From Raphanus sativus (taxonomy: Eukaryota > Streptophyta > Magnoliopsida > Brassicales > Brassicaceae), in NCBI RefSeq assembly GCF_000801105.2, contig NC_079515.1, positions 20,235,407 through 20,299,406 on the forward strand: a stretch of DNA of 64,000 nucleotides. The letters run 5' to 3'. Below are positions 39,001 through 49,331 of this stretch, in pieces. Position numbers and translations under genes: made by a program. Under the pieces are notes generated by a model, which was not told where the DNA came from, searched no databases, and worked only from the letters and a program-made list of their open reading frames with translations. Positions within the stretch are counted from its first letter, which is position 1. Every line of letters begins with the position of its first letter.

Positions 39001-39721
39001 GGAGGAAATCAAGGTTAATGCAGCAGGGGGTGTGGTCTGAGATATCAGGAGCAAGGAAATGGGTGAGGCTGCGGGAGAAGGCGTCTAACCAGGCTTCGTT
39101 TATAAGAGCTCTGTCTAACTTCTTGGCAATGGGATCTTCAGGACATTTATTGGACCAGGTGAAGCGAGCACCATGATAGCGGAGGTCTCTGATTTCAAGC
39201 TGACACAGACAGGAGTTGAAGGCTATCATAGGAGGCGTGATGGAGGAGATAGTTGAGGAAGAGTGCTCCGCTGGGTGAGTTATCTCATTAAAATCACCTC
39301 CAACAAGCCAAGGCAGATCAGCAATGGCAAGAGAGGATTGAATAGTCATGAGATCAATCCAAAGGTCGTTTCTCTCTTCAGCCGTGTTTGCAGCGTAGAC
39401 AGCAGCCAAGAAGATAGTTTCTGCAGCAAGATTTTCTACACGACAGGTCATAGATTGTCTCGTCTGATGAAGGACGGTGACATTGAGATGAGGCTTCCAA
39501 ATAAAAATGATTCGGCCATCTGGATCAGAGAGATGATTGGAGGCATAGGACCAAGATGAGCAAAGGGAGTTCATAAGAGAGGGTAGAGAGGGTTCCTTTA
39601 TATGGGTTTCTAAAATAGCTCATATACTAATATGGTGGGTAGAGAGCCACCTCCGAAAACTGGTATGTTTTTCTGGCATATTAATACCTTTTACATTCCA
39701 CAAAAATAGGTTTTTTGACAT
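36063..39721 (-). pseudogene. LINE ORF2: AP endonuclease, reverse transcriptase, zf-RVT
   Basis: The ATG at 39719-39721 begins MSKNLFLWNVKGIN, the apurinic endonuclease start. A TGA at 39620-39622 interrupts before AILETHIKE, the catalytic Glu motif. A long open stretch at 36995-39574 holds GGDFNEI, the SDHTP endonuclease end, and RT blocks KSPGPDGF, NQTAFIRDRL, KAFDSV, QEDPLSHYLFGIV (family QGDPLSPYLF) and the active-site FADD. After about 37000 the frame is lost several times. The C-terminal zf-RVT domain (SLSWLMLLNRSPTRDRLLSW, CLLCMQEKESRDHLLFNCP) is at 36063-36578. The conserved RT Asp pair remains, but the whole protein cannot be made. Confidence 0.9.
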
Positions 39722-40266
39722 TAAAGGGATTTAGGTTTGGGGTCACTCCTACAAGAAGGAGAGATCCCTCGGCGGGGAGAATTTGGGAAGGCTGCTGATC
39801 AGGATCGAGACAGGCAAAAAGATTAACTGAAAGGGGGAATTTAGAGGAGGAGGAAGAGTGGGGGGGGGGGGGTGGGTGGGGGGGTTTAAAAGAGGAGCTG
39901 ACTTTGACAGACCTTGGGATGTGGACAGCTGGAAGGGCAAGAAGGTGGGAGATTTTTGAAGGGTGGTGGAAGGGAGTATCATGGTGAAACAGGAGGAACA
40001 GGAGTCAGACGAGGAAGTAGAAAGGGGGGGGGGTCATCTAAATCACGGGAGGTCCTTGGCGAAAGGGGAGGGGAGATAATAGAGCCATCAGGTTCAAGAG
40101 TAACTGGGCTTGGAGATAGGCTTAGGAAAGAGGAGGGATCTTGAGTTTTTGCTAGGGCGCAGAGCCGGGAGCTACTGGAGAAACAGGCTCAGAAGTACCT
40201 TCCTCAGAGGATCGATCAGCGGAGGGACCCGAAGAATTCAAGTTTGGCGAAGACACCGTGATTTCT

Positions 40267-41592
40267 TTAAGGAGGGTTGCGGAGAGGAAGCACCCTTAGC
40301 AGGACTGCAATTTGGATTTTCAGTTTCATATCTTGTTTCTTTTTCAGGTCCTGTTTTTTTGTTGTCAGGAGGTTTACTTTTGGACTTCCATCCTGCGTCC
40401 GGGCAGTGAGAAAGGAGATGACCCAGTTGCCCACAGCAAGAGCATAGAGGAGGAACCCAAGGGTACTCGATAGTGACTTTGACAACTTCGCCATTGTCTC
40501 TTTCAATCTCTCCACATCTCGGAGTGGCTTAGTGCAGTCAATGCGGCATTTTATATGGGCAACATTGATGTTCACCATTTTTCTTGTGAAGTCATCTACT
40601 TCCAAAGGGTGGCCTAGCAAGTCTCCAACTCTGCCTAGACCTTCTTGCGTGTAGAGGTCAAATGGTATCCCTTTGAAGTGGGCCATAACGGCATGGATGT
40701 GAACACCGGAGGTTGCGTTGTGACGGCGTCTGACCACTGAGCAACATAGAACAGCACGTTGCCAATGAGCCAAAATTCTTGGTCCACAATCTTCTTTCTG
40801 GTTGTAGAGTTGGGAATCCTAACTAGCATGGATCTAGTTTCAGGGCGGAGATGGATTTCTAACTTCATGACTTTACCCCAAATGTGGGTTAATACACTCT
40901 GTATGTGGGTGGAAGATGGGGCTTTCCCAGAAAGACACCTGGTATGAAGTCCTGATGGAGATCTACTCTTTTTTTGAAAACAGAGTCAGGTATCTTGATT
41001 CTTGGAATGCCTTCAGCAGTAAATGTGGGATTTGCTACTTTCTGAAGGGTTTTATCAGTAGATCTTTGGAGCTCCTTAGCCCAGTTTTCAGGAGGAGCAG
41101 CAGATGGGGGTTTTTGGGATGAGGATTTTTGGGTTGAAGGTTGTTGGCTTGATGGGTGATGGTTGACTTGAGAGGAATGGGTTAATGGGGCGAAAGCAGA
41201 AGGGTCAAGGGTAATTTGAGGGCTTTGAAGCGGAGCGTCCGACATGACAGAGTCCACTGGGCTAGGTCCCTAGAAGAGTTGACGGAGCAGTAGTGTCACC
41301 ACAAGGTTGCATTTCGGAAGTTCCGGTGGATTGAGAGGAAACTGACGGAGCAGTAGTGTTGGAAGGCATGTCTGCTAGAGCTGATGAAGCAAATGAGCCA
41401 GACGGAAGGGAAGGAAGAGTCCAAGGGGAACTCATAGTAGAGAAGTTTAAGGGAGCAAGGGAAGAACGAGAGGAGAGAGGGAGAAGGGGGGGGGGGGAGA
41501 TTTGATGGGTTTATGACGGGGGCGGAGGAGGGGAAGCCAAAGTCAGGCGGAATGGGGGGACAGGGCGGCAACCGGAAGGGTTTTTCAGCCAT
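40267..41592 (-). pseudogene. LINE ORF1 (gag-like, DUF4283 plus CCHC zinc knuckle), frameshifted
   Basis: Starts at an ATG at 41592 (MAEKPFRLPPCPPIPP, proline-rich). The frame shifts at a G-homopolymer (41487-41498) and resumes as MDSVMSDAPL.. at 41257. A DUF4283-type RNA-binding region follows (IWGKVMKLEIHLRPETRSML, FKGIPFDLYTQEGL). A zinc knuckle of the form C-x2-C-x4-H-x4-C (CSCCGQLGHLLSHC) is readable at about 40404-40445, but in a different frame from the preceding domain. The product would coat LINE RNA. Several shifts make it non-functional. Confidence 0.75.
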
Positions 41593-41760
41593 GGTTGGAG
41601 GTTGGGGAACAGGGGAGCAAGGGTTTACACGGAAAACGAGATGCTAGAGAGAAAAGAGGTTTTTCTCTCTCCAAGATAATAATTTTTGTTAAAATCATAA
41701 ATTCTTAATCTCTTATTCATGAAATTTGAATCACTACAGCTTCTAAATGGTATTCAAGCC

Positions 41761-41811
41761 TTTACCGTGTCTTTCTAGTCTTTCTATTAGAAAACATTGT
41801 GTATACCACCT
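41761..41811. other. Junction between the two duplicated units
   Basis: About 50 bp without similarity to either unit separates copy 1's end from copy 2's start, so the copies are close to head-to-tail. Confidence 0.5.
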
Positions 41812-42370
41812 TCTTTTGTTGATTAATATAATTTACATTCCAACAAAATAAAATGAAATAATAAAGCACTGAAAGCAGGCACATTTGTTTTAGAGTCACT
41901 GAAAAATTCAAATTAAACGAAAGCCCATAAAGTAAGGTCATCTCTAATGGTTTTCATCAAATTTCTCCTCAAAATGATGTAAATTTAAAATGAATTTGAA
42001 TTTTACTCCAAGAATTGTTCTCATTTTTTTCCTGAAAATAGAATATTTCAAGCATATTCTCTTATTAATACTTATTATTAATTATAATAATGTTATTTAT
42101 TTTATAAACTTGCAAATTTTATCAAACTATATAGTTTTATTTTAACTAAATCTTTATTTTATACATAAATTTAGTTTCTAAAAGTATAAAATGATTTATA
42201 TGAACTTATAAATTGTTAGTAAAAATATTATTAATTTTCATAAAGTATAAATAAAAATATTTATTTACTGGATTTAAAATAAATTTATATAAAAATTTAA
42301 GATCAATTTATAAATAAAAATTTCAAAAGTAAAAATAAGGTTGCGACTAATTACCTCAAATTTGAGAAGA

Positions 42371-42640
42371 TGCTGTAGAATTCAAAGACTCGAAATAAGA
42401 ATATGCTCTCTTATTAACTTGAGAAACTTGCTTAAAACTCAAGCTCTAAAACTCTAAACTCTTAAGTGATATTACATCTCAATATATCTTTATATAGAGT
42501 TTATATTTTCCTAATCCTAATAGATAAATACAACTTTAGATAACTCCTAAACTTCTCATATTTATCGCTCCATATCTTGGTAGGATTAGGACTCATTGCT
42601 TGCTTCTTAAGCTTCCTTGTTGTTCAAGCTTATCCCAACA
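42371..42640 (-). repeat. copia 3' LTR
   Basis: A 270-bp segment with TG...CA ends (plus-strand TGCTGTAGAATTC .. CTTATCCCAACA), next to the purine tract. The left flank gaaga (42366-42370) would be half of the 5-bp target duplication. There is no partner LTR, so it cannot be dated. Confidence 0.85.
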
Positions 42641-42984
42641 ATCTCCCCCTTAAGCTTGAACTCCATTTCACGCACATCTTGCATCCCAATGAGCTCTCTC
42701 ATCTCTCTGAATTTGATTCTTCCGAGAGCCTTAGTTAGTATGTCCGCATTTTGTTTGCTTCCTGGAACATGCTCAACTTCAAGCAAACCTTTCTCCACAC
42801 ATTCCCTGATAAAATGGTAGCAAGTGTGAATGTACTTTGATCGGCCATGAAACATCGGGTTTCTCGTGAGTGCAATGGCTGATCGATTGTCTATTCGTAT
42901 GACTGTCTTCCTGCACAACGTCTCACTGATCTCTCCGAGTAAATCCTGCAACCAGATAGCCTGTCGAGCATCTTCAGTGCCGGC
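42641..42984 (-). pseudogene. copia RNase H, C-terminal part
   Basis: Minus-strand open frame ending at 42607. It contains the RNase H C-terminal DNRSAIALTRNPMFHGRSKY and LEVEHVPGSKQNADILTKAL motifs. It is separated from its N-terminal half by the nested MITE at 42985-43697. The frame's end runs through the polypurine tract into the LTR. Confidence 0.85.
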
Positions 42985-43697
42985 TAGGCCTGGGCATTTA
43001 AACCTGGACCCGAAGAGCCGACCCGGAACCGACCCAAAAATATCTGAATCAGAACCTACCCGGAAGTTTAGAAGTACCTGTTGGGTTCGAAAATTTTCTA
43101 CCCGACTAGACCCGGACCCGAAAAGAACCTACCCGAATAGATCCGGAATCGAAAAGAACCGACCCGAATAGATCCGACCCGACAAGAACCGATTCATACC
43201 CGACTTAAAAACATGAATATCCAAAACTATGTTTTGTTATGTTCTATTTTCTATATTTTATTTTATGATTTAGTTGAAATATATTTTTGTTAACAATCTT
43301 TGTTATTATTTTTGTAACATTTTCAAGTAATATGATTTTTAAATGTAAAATTCAATTTTTTCTTTTAACTTTTAATAATTTTTTTAATTTATTTTGTAAG
43401 ATTTTAGATATACATGATATATTTTGACTAAATTTGATAAAATTTGTGTATTTTGTGTGTTTTAGATCTTAAATACCCGAACCCGACCCGGATCCGATAT
43501 GGACCCGAAAAATTATGGGTGTTTTATAAATATTAAAATTATAGACCCGAACAGACCCGGACCCGAGAAGAAACGACCCAAATTCGGACCGGAAATTTAG
43601 AAGTACCTGTTGGGTCTAAATATTTAAGACCCGAAAGAACCTGGACCCGAAAGGAACCGACCCAAACCCGACCCGAAGACCCGAACGCCCAGGCCTA
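42985..43697. mobile_element. MULE-like MITE of the GGGTTCGG type, nested in copia
   Basis: The terminal inverted repeat aggcctgggc is perfect at both ends. A 10-bp direct repeat agtgccggct flanks it (42975-42984 and 43698-43707), matching Mutator-type 9-11-bp duplications. The subterminal arms are made of gacccgaac / gggttcgg words; the middle is AT-rich. Removing the element and one copy of the repeat rejoins the two halves of the RNase H frame. Confidence 0.8.
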
Positions 43698-43702
43698 GTG
43701 CC

Positions 43703-44990
43703 GGCTATGAACTCCGCCTCGCATGAAAACGCTACTGTGTCTTGCTTCTGGGAGCACCAGGTAATTGGACTGTCGCCTAAGTAGAACACATGACCTGTCG
43801 TACTCTTGCCATCGTCTTGATCGAATTATAGCTAGAGTCGCTGTAACCAACAAGTTTTGTAGACTTGTTTCTGCCGAATGTCAAACTGTAGCCTGTAGTG
43901 CCCTTCAAGTAACGCAAGCATTGCTTCATAGCAGCTCCATGTGATTCTTTCGGATCTTGCATGTACCTGCTGAGCACACCAACACAATATGACAAGTCTG
44001 GACGCATATGCAGTAAGTACCGCAAGCACCCTATGTTCCTTCTGTAGCTCGTTGCATCAATTGACTTCTCTTCTTCGGATTTAGAAAGCTTCAGTCCAGA
44101 GTCCATAGGCGTGTGAACAGGATTGCAGTCCGCCATGCCAGCTTCTTCGAGTATTCTCTTCGCATAGTTCCTCTGACACAGCGTGATTCCTTCTTGATGT
44201 TGAGTAACTTCTATTCCAATATAGTATGTCAATCTCCCAAGATCACTCATCTCAAACTCTCCTGACATCTCTCTCTTGAACTCGTTGATATGTTGTATAT
44301 TTCTTCCAGTGACGAACATATCATCAACGTAAACAGCTACGATAAGTAGATCTCCTTGCACAAGTTTTCGATATACCGATGGTTCTTTTGAGCACTTGAC
44401 GAACTGAAGCTCTCTGAGACATGAGTTTAACTTGTGGTTCCAGGCTCGTGGAGCTTGACGAAGTCCATATAATGCTTTATGTAACTTGTATACTTTGTTC
44501 TCAGACCCTTTCACTTTGAACCCCTCCGGTTGTGTAACAAATACAGTCTCCTTCAAGTCTTTGTGTAGGAATGCCATTTGACGTCAATATGGTGTATCTC
44601 CCAGTCGTGTGCTGCAGCTATGTTTATGAGCAGTCTGATCGTCTCTATCCTTGCCACTGGAGCATAAACCTTATCGAAATCGATGCCGTGTCTCTGCACA
44701 TATCCCTTTGCTACTAGACGCGCCTTAAACTTGTTTATGCTTCCATCTGAGTTCTTCTTTAGCTTGAAAATCCACTTTAATCCAATGGGTTTAACTCCAT
44801 CAGGAAGATCTACAAGCATCCAAGTTCCATTCTTTTCAATCGATCTCAACTCGTCAACACACGCTGCCTTCCATTCCTTAGAATCTCTTGCTTCAGCAAA
44901 ATTTCTTGGCTCACTGTTGATAGTGTCAGCAGAGTTTCTCCTTCTTCATCTGCTTCTAATAATAGCAGCACGTAGTCGTCCAAGTATGAC
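43703..44990 (-). pseudogene. copia reverse transcriptase (RVT_2) and start of RNase H
   Basis: 44553-44849 gives NGTWMLVDLPDGVKPIGLKW and FKARLVAKGY, and 43777-44577 gives KALYGLRQAPRAWNHKLNS, the active-site YVDDMFVTG and TPMDSGLKL. Frames change at about 44575 (after HHIDVK, expected to continue AFLH) and at about 43815 (after SDSSYN). The RNase H continuation TTGHVFYLGDSPITWCS type sequence is readable at 43740-43800. Confidence 0.9.
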
Positions 44991-45028
44991 GGCACCTTTG
45001 TCTGTCTCTGTGATCTTCTCAATATCAG

Positions 45029-46266
45029 TTATGTATCTTCTTCTCCCTCATCTTCTGACAACTCTGTCGCTACAACCTCTGTTTCATCATTCTCAGATTT
45101 CGGCTCCGAAAGTTCTTGGCTTGATCCTCCAATGGTTTCCTCTGAAATCCCGTGATTTCCATAACTTCCCAAGCCGATACTAAACTCGCATGTCGTGCTC
45201 TGTTCTTCGTCCTCTTTGATCCAATTCCATCCTTTACTCTCGTCGAAGACTGCATCACGACTCACGAAAATTGTTTGGGTCTGCGGATCGAACATTCTGT
45301 ACGCCTTCGATCCCGGTTCAGTCCCAAAATTTATAAGTACCCGAGACCGATCCTCTAGCTTCTTCAGATGCGGCTTCACCACCTTTGTGTATCCAATGCA
45401 TCTGAAGGTTCTTATGTGACTTAGGTTAGGCTTACTTCCTCGAAGAGCCTCATAAGGGGTCACATGCTTTAGAACTCTAGTAGCCACGCGATTTAGAATG
45501 TATGTCGAGTGCCTCACTGCTTCCCCCCACATGTAATTTGGGAGTCTAAAATGCTTGAGAACTGATCGAGTCATCTCCATTAAGGTTCTGTTGCGTCTCT
45601 CAACAACTCCGTTTTTCTGCGGTGAGTATGGAGCTGTCAAGGGTCGTTTAACTCCTTCTCTGTTGCAGAAGTCATTGAACTCTCTAGAGGTAAACTCTCC
45701 TCCTCTATCAGTTCTAAAGGTCTGAACTTTCAGTTTTGTTTCTGCTTCTACCATCGTTTTGAACTTCTTGAACTTCTCAAACACTTTGCTTTTCTCTTTT
45801 AGCAATATGGTCCACATGTACTTCGTATGATCATCGATGAGTACGAACACATACTTGTTTCCAGGATGAGTGCTTGGTGTTATAGGACCGCACAAGTCAC
45901 CGTGAACAAGCTCTAGTGCTTTGCTAGCACGATACGATGTAGCTTGAGGGAAGTTCCTTCTTGTCTGCTTTCCAAGAAGGCACGAACTGCATACTCTTTT
46001 GTCGCTAGTAACTTGTGGTATTCCAATCACAAGTTTTCTCTGCACCATCGACTTTAGACTCTCAAAGTTGATGTGTCCCAATCTCTCATGCCACCTCACT
46101 GATTCGCTTACTTATGTCGTTAACAGGCACGTCTTGTCCTTTATTCCCATACGAACTTTGTATAACCGATTCCTTGATCTTGTGGCGTTTACTAAGAGTT
46201 TTCCTTCTCGATCATGCATAGTCAAGCACTCTCCTTTTAGTCGTATATCACATCCTGATTCATCTT
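45029..46266 (-). pseudogene. copia integrase region (pre-integrase, rve core, C-terminal)
   Basis: The minus strand begins in the GAG-pre-integrase domain. A stop (46113-46115 region, TAA before VSESVRWHERLGH) separates it from a 356-codon open frame at 45029-46099. This frame contains the zinc-binding HLGH..CxxC type motif (WHERLGHINF, CSSCLLGK) and the DDE core Asp residues (ELVHGDLCGP; FRTDRGGEF) and Glu region (YSPQKNGVVERRNRTLMEM), followed by the C-terminal IRTFRCIGY domain. In the family the enzyme inserts cDNA into the genome. It is remarkably open for a truncated element. Confidence 0.9.
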
Positions 46267-47000
46267 TTCCCTTCAAAATGATGTATTATCACTGTTGGAA
46301 ATAGTATAAAGCACGAAAAACCATGGGACCACTGAGATGGGAAAACGACTATTTTATACCTAACATATCATGATTGCTCAATTCATATTCGACTTATATG
46401 ACTTGCAAAAATTTACATGTACTTTAAAAAAAAATCTTAAAATAACATATTTTCTAATTTTTTGGCGAAAATATATACCAGTTACCAAATCAAGTACCAC
46501 ATCATCTAGTTTTGCTGATGTGGATCCTACGTCATCTAGTTAAACTGACAAAGATGCACATGTACAATAATTTTTAAAATAAAATAAATCAAAATATTTT
46601 TTTTACAAAATAAATTTATGGAAAATGTAAACATTTATAAACTTTATTATTTAATAAATTAATATAAATTAATTAAATAGTGAAATTTTAATCTTATATA
46701 AGAGATATATTTGTAATAATGTTTCGATCATATCAGTTACTCTTATGTTAATCTTGGTTATGTGTATATAGAAATTTTTTAGATTGGTTGTGTAATCATG
46801 CAAATTATTTGTTTTAAGAGATTGAAAATTTATGATATGTTGATCTAAATTTTTTAAATGTAATCGACATAACTAAGATTAATCGAGAGTAACACGACTG
46901 CAACACTAGCATTGAATTTAAATCATTGCAACACAAATGTAATATATCATAATTTCTTAATTTCTTATTCATGAATTTGAATAATTACAACTTGTATTAT

Positions 47001-47131
47001 GTAGTACTGTAATGTTCATTAATCCGACATTAGACTATCTTCCATGACTATGTACATGTGTTAGCTAAAGACATCTTTTAAAATCCAAGTTAAGATTTGG
47101 TTTCTTTATTCATTTGATTTAGTGCGTAAAC
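47001..47131. other. Short spacer
   Basis: Between the duplicated unit and the hAT MITE. The 8-bp duplication gcgtaaac of that MITE begins at 47124. Confidence 0.4.
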
Positions 47132-47787
47132 CTATGTTACATGGAAACGGAAGCGGGTACGTGGAAGATGAAGCGTATGGAAACATAGAAGCGAGAATTG
47201 AAAAAACAATCAGGAAGCGGATACGTGGTGGAAGCGTATATCCATATATATATATATATATATATAAAAGATAATTTTATAAAATTTAGGACTAAAAACT
47301 ATATGATTTAAATTTTTAAACAAAAATTTATTCATTTATAATAATTTTGAAATGATTTCATGTCAAAGCTGTGAAAATACACATAAATTAAGTTTAAACA
47401 AATTATTATATTAATTGTTTTTATCTTCATAAATAATTTACACAATATATTTGAATATATGATATATATTTTGATAAAAAAATTAATGTATAGAGATATT
47501 TTATAGTATTAGTTTTAATATTTGTATATTTCTATTCTCTCTATTTTATTACTATTAAAATTTGGACTTTATATAAACTAAAACTATGAATTTTTATTTT
47601 TATTGATTTATGACATTGTGTTTTTTTAAAGAAACAGAAGCGTGATTTCACCATATTCATCATAAGCTTCCAACGTGTTTTTTAAGAGAATATTTTAGAA
47701 GTGTTTTGGAAGCGATATTCCATAAGTTTCCATGAGATTCCGATTCCGATTCCAGCGGACGTCCGATGAAACTTCCATGTAACGTAG
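47132..47787. mobile_element. hAT-type MITE, 656 bp
   Basis: The ends are CTATGTTACATGG and, inverted, CTACGTTACATGG. A perfect 8-bp target duplication gcgtaaac is at 47124-47131 and 47788-47795. The subterminal regions are rich in ggaagcg / cttcc words on opposite strands, and the AT-rich centre holds a short TA run (47242-47268). No transposase. Confidence 0.85.
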
Positions 47788-48157
47788 GCGTAAACAGACC
47801 CATTGAGATTAACTGACTTTAAAATGACCGAATTGTTGAATCTGAAATTGAATTAACAAACGTATTTTAACTGAATATACAATCTTATTTTAATGATTGG
47901 TAATGAATTTTTAGTTTTTACTTGTTTTTTGTGAAATTAGCTATACTATAAAACTTTTAATGAGTATCAAAATTTAAAACGAAACAGAAGATCTCGAAGA
48001 CATACTCGATGATAAAATAAAATTAGAAAGCTTTACAGTAAATCGAAAATAGAACCGGTGAATAATACTAACAATATTAAAAACGATGGGAAAGCTCTTT
48101 CTTAATCCCTAAAGTGACAGTTCGAAAAAGTAAATGATTTTTTTTATAAAGGGCTTA

Positions 48158-49331
48158 CATTTTTTTTTGGTGAAACCTTGATAGCTTCAAACATTAGATT
48201 CTATACAACAGAGAATAGATGACAATGATCGGCTCAACACGCCTAAGTTAATGGAGGATCCTTTTAAGAAAAAGTAAATGATAGTCCAATAAAATAACGT
48301 TGATGCATTCACACGAAGATGTTGGAAGTTTGACTGGCAATAACTTTTGGTAAAAACTTCAGAACGGTAGGTAACACTAGGAGTATGAAGTCCTAACTGA
48401 TTTGATTTGACATTGAAACAAGCATGATTAGTTTGAAAACAAACAAAATTTACCGAATAAACTAGGTGAATATCAAACGCATCAGCGAACATAATGTTTG
48501 GTGAAGAGAATGGTAGGCATTTTATTGTTAAATTTTGATTCGACTCATTATTCGTTTCAATTCATTCCTGAAAATCTAGATATTCATAGGATTTCGAAGC
48601 ATATCAAATATTAAAAATTAAAATCTGTTAAAAACGAAGTAATTCACGCATACTAAATATTTCAGAGTCGAACTTTTATACAAATATATGTATATGTAAA
48701 ATTAAATATGAAAGTGTAAATGTATAATTTTATATAACTATTATTTAATATAGAAATTTATTAATTTTATTTATAAAATTACTTATATAAGTATTCAGTT
48801 AAGAAATAAAATATAAAGTCTTTATAAAAACTATAGTTATTGTAAAATTTTATACTTTATAAAAAACATTTAATTATTTTTAAAAAATTTAAACTTTAAG
48901 TTTTATTAATCTTTATTTTATGTTTTATATTATGTATAAGATAATTTTTGAAGACAAAATTGTATGTTTAAAAAAAACAAATTGTATTGAACAAAGTGGA
49001 TAAAATATCCGTAAATATTTTCAAATATCTCTAATTTTTTTGGATATCTACAAAACTGGATATCCTATTTTTCGAAGTAAAGCAAATCAGAAAATTAGAT
49101 ATCTGGAAAATATAAAGTAAATCTCAAATACTAAAAATTATGAAATATCAACAAGTGGTTCTGTTATTCAGGCTCTAAAAACTTGATCAATCTTTTCATA
49201 AGAAATAAGTCTCTGACTGCTCTACGAGGATCCTCTATGACTTAGGCGCGTTGAGCCGATCATTGTCATCTATTCTCTGTTGTATAGACTCTAATGTTTG
49301 AAGCTATCAAGGTTTGACTAAAAAAGATGTG
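48158..49331. mobile_element. Long-TIR element, about 1.17 kb, class II family unassigned
   Basis: About 105-bp inverted repeats: 48159-48264 reads aaaccttgatagcttcaaac .. gacaatgatcggctcaacac .. ggatcct and 49225-49331 reads the reverse complement with few differences. The inner region is AT-rich. No target duplication is certain. A small minus-strand frame (48187-48492) largely overlaps the left arm and has no domain. A transcript would fold into a long hairpin. Confidence 0.75.

Larger units (their letters stand above)
35813..41691 (-). mobile_element. L1-type LINE, about 5.9 kb, minus strand, with TSD
   Basis: Full-length-sized non-LTR element. The poly(A) tail appears as a T run at 35813-35822. 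Flanking target duplication aaatcataa is at 35804-35812 and 41692-41700. The order on the minus strand is a short 5' UTR, ORF1 (41592 to about 40270), ORF2 (39721 to 36063), a 3' UTR and the tail. Copy 2 of the surrounding unit shows the unoccupied site (near 46946-46960). Both ORFs are disrupted. Confidence 0.9.
32144..41760. repeat. Duplicated ~1.3-kb unit, copy 1 (interrupted by a Helitron and a LINE)
   Basis: Host pieces 32144-32385, 34755-35812 and 41692-41760 align in order with copy 2 (41812-42370 plus 46267-47000). Shared landmarks are ttgttgattaatataatttt at the start, aaatgaatttgaattttact, tctcttattaatacttatta, ggaccactgagatgggaaaa, ttaatcga.agtaacacgac and tcttattcatgaa at the end. 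The removed pieces are the insertions at 32386-34754 and 35813-41691. The unit has no clear gene. Confidence 0.8.
42371..46266 (-). mobile_element. 5'-truncated Ty1/copia element, minus strand
   Basis: Has the 3' LTR (42371-42640), a polypurine tract (minus-strand AGGGGGAGAT, 42641-42653) and pol in the order integrase, RT, RNase H. The 5' LTR, gag and protease are missing. The element ends abruptly within the pre-integrase domain at about 46266. A MULE-like MITE is nested in RNase H (42985-43697). Confidence 0.9.
41812..47000. repeat. Duplicated ~1.3-kb unit, copy 2 (interrupted by a copia element)
   Basis: Host pieces 41812-42370 and 46267-47000 match copy 1. Copy 1 reads ttgagaagat|attatttatattttcatgtt|ttccttcaaaatg where copy 2 has the copia remnant, so about 20 bp of target were lost at the insertion or by later deletion. 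Copy 2 preserves the empty sites of copy 1's Helitron and LINE. Confidence 0.8.
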
